Origin: Typhlomys cinereus
Lineage: Eukaryota; Chordata; Mammalia; Rodentia; Platacanthomyidae
NCBI GenBank assembly: GCA_023101885.1
Contig: JALPQD010000623.1
Span: 124,001 to 188,000, forward strand
DNA: 64,000 nt
Direction of reading: 5' to 3'
A program made the translations under genes and the position numbers. Of this stretch, positions 62,556 to 64,000 are shown in pieces (within the stretch, counting starts at the first letter, position 1; the number at the start of each line of letters is the position of its first letter). The notes below the pieces were generated by a model. It worked only from the letters and a program-made list of their open reading frames with translations, had not been told where the DNA came from and made no database searches.

Positions 62556-63225
62556 ATGTTAGAGAAACAAAATTGTAAGAATGAATTTTTCTGGCAAGCT
62601 TTCTGATTTCTGGAGCTGGCTTTTTGACCCAGTGAAACCTCCAGAGACTAAAGACTCCTCTAGTGGCATGGAGGACACTGCAACTGTTTGGAGTGAACTG
62701 TTTCTAGAACTGGTAAAAGTAGGTGTGTTAGACAGTCTTGATGCCCCTCTTGCAAGGATTGAGAAGCTCATCGATTCCATATGTGAAACTTTACATAAAA
62801 TGAGTAAGAATAAGGAAAATGATGATGCTGACTGTTTTTTTTTCTAGCATCTCTCAATAAACTACAAATGGAAAAGGAATATCTCAGTGAGGGAAATATC
62901 AAACTCAGAAAGTGCATAAACAACATAGAAGTTTCTAATTGTGCCCTAGAAGAGAATCTTCTCTCCAGTAGCAACAGGGTTCGAATTGCTGAAAATCAAA
63001 CCCAAACTTTGATTATTAGGGTAGCTAAGTTACAACGTAAATTAAATTCCCAGCCTCGAAAGGTGTCGGCAGTTAAAGTAAAAGCACTGATTGGCAAAGA
63101 GTGGGATCCTGAAACGTGGGATGCTGATGTGTGGGAAGACCAAACTGATGATGAGGACGAGGACGTTGAACTCTCAAATTCTGGTGCATTCATTCCACCT
63201 GATGAAATCCCTTAGCAGAGAATGA
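62556..63225 (+). pseudogene. gag: ERV-L copy 3 gag N-terminal part, inverted
   Basis: Two plus-strand frames, 62,581-62,847 (88 codons) and 62,868-63,215 (115 codons), carry the gag N-terminus (WSWLFDPV, KVGVLDSLDAP) and a following coiled-coil-like segment with an acidic end (DDEDEDVEL). The two are split by a stop at 62,845 after a run of T. LTR, primer site and pol of this provirus read on the minus strand, and gag of copy 2 also reads on minus, so this block of about 670 bp is inverted within the provirus. About 730 bp of middle gag, judged from copy 2, is missing. Confidence 0.82.
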
Positions 63226-63226
63226 A

Positions 63227-63244
63227 ACCCCACTCCCGGTACCA
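63227..63244 (-). promoter_or_regulatory. Primer-binding site, tRNA-Leu(UAA) type
   Basis: The plus strand reads ACCCCACTCCCGGTACCA, one mismatch from the 3' end of tRNA-Leu(UAA) including CCA. On the minus strand this is TGGTACCGGGAGTGGGGT, five bases inside the LTR end. It would bind the tRNA that starts minus-strand DNA synthesis and confirms both the ERV-L class and the minus orientation. Confidence 0.88.
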
Positions 63245-63249
63245 ATTTC

Positions 63250-63303
63250 TGTATTAGTTAGGGTTCTCTAGAGTCACGGAATTCACAGAATGAATATATA
63301 TAT
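63250..63303 (-). mobile_element. ERV-L copy 3, 5' LTR remnant
   Basis: Only the last 54 bp of the 5' LTR remain (CTAACTAATACA end on the minus strand). It breaks in the TA-rich part and joins satellite at about 63,303. Confidence 0.85.
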
Positions 63304-64000
63304 TCACAGCAGTGAAGCTGTGATGTTAGTGGTGAGTCTGGTATCACAATGAGGCTGTGATGTTACTGGTGAAGATATGATGTCAGTCGTGAGAAAGATG
63401 TCATAGTGAGTTTATGATGTTACTGGTGAGGCTATGATGTCAGTGGTGAACCTAACATGTGACTGTGACACTGGTGAGGCTGTTATGCCAAAGGCTTTGT
63501 TGTCACTGGTGCGGCAGTGATGTCAGTGTTCTGACTAATGTCATTGGTGATGGTGATGTCATAGGTGAGGCTGTGCAGTCACTGGTGAGTCTGTGATGTC
63601 ACTGTTAATCTATGATGTCACTATAAGTGTTGCATGTCACTGTGGACTGTCATGTCACAGTGAGGTGATATCATTCTGGAAGCTGAGATATCACAGTGAG
63701 GCTGTGATGTCAGTGGCAAGACTGATGTCACAATGAGGCTATGATGTAACAGGTGAGCCTGTCCTGTCAATGGGTAGGCTGTGAGTTTACTGTGAGTCTG
63801 TGATGTCGCAGTGAGGCTCTGATATCAGGGCTCATTGTTTGAGATATCAGTGAGTCTGTGATGTCAGGGGTGTTGCTCTGATTTCACACTAAATTTAGGA
63901 TGTCAGTGGTGAGGATGTGCAATCACACTGAGGCTGTGATGGCAGAGGAGAGGCTGTGATGTCACTCTAAGGTGGTGATGTTACCGTGAGATTGTGATAT
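63304..64000 (+). repeat. 19-bp CRE-like satellite, block 6 (continues past window)
   Basis: The array resumes with the sub-motif anchors at 63,507, 63,765 and 63,913 in the expected order and reaches the window end, so its full size is unknown. Confidence 0.95.

Overview
The window reads as mammalian, specifically rodent, nuclear DNA. It is AT-leaning and littered with B1-like (7SL-derived), B2/B3/B4-like (tRNA-derived) SINEs, 5'-truncated LINE-1, MaLR/ORR1-like and MT2/MLT2-like LTRs, CA/TG microsatellites, and ERV-L (class III) proviral fragments with a dUTPase and a leucine-tRNA primer site. The SINE variants do not look like house mouse, but I cannot name the species. I found no host protein-coding exon that I can support; the longer reading frames are transposon remnants or repeat artefacts.

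Layout. 1-18,242: ordinary interspersed-repeat DNA (SINEs, a 21-bp minisatellite at 1.98-2.45 kb, a nested L1-in-L1 at 10.1-12.8 kb, several old LTRs). 18,243-64,000: a very large tandem array built on a CpG-free, G-skewed unit of about 19 bp (GAGGCTGTGATGTCACAGT, 17-21 bp variants), about 30.5 kb of it inside the window and running off the right edge. It is broken by five non-satellite segments: 18,676-22,875 (an ERV-L scrap, a single N, then unplaced DNA), 32,519-34,055 (3' end of an ERV-L), 40,545-43,534 (5' end of an ERV-L), 50,484-51,552 (LTR plus leader of a different retrovirus-like element) and 57,889-63,303 (a longer ERV-L).

The array is not random. Sub-motifs recur in a fixed cyclic order, implying a higher-order repeat of about 3 kb (about 155 basic units) that has been shuffled and deleted. 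Using that order as a map, the two partial ERV-Ls at 32.5 and 43.5 kb look like the two ends of one provirus whose middle has been replaced by about 6.5 kb of satellite. One of the satellite/ERV-L junctions so created is found again at 18.68 kb, so it was copied with the array. The third ERV-L (57.9-63.3 kb) keeps an intact-looking reverse transcriptase core and dUTPase motifs, but carries stops and frameshifts and an inversion of its 5' gag segment.

Nothing here works as an operon or pathway. The biology on view is repeat biology: a CRE-like satellite growing in the genome, capturing, splitting and co-amplifying endogenous retroviruses. All identities and lengths are read by eye; boundaries of old repeats are approximate.
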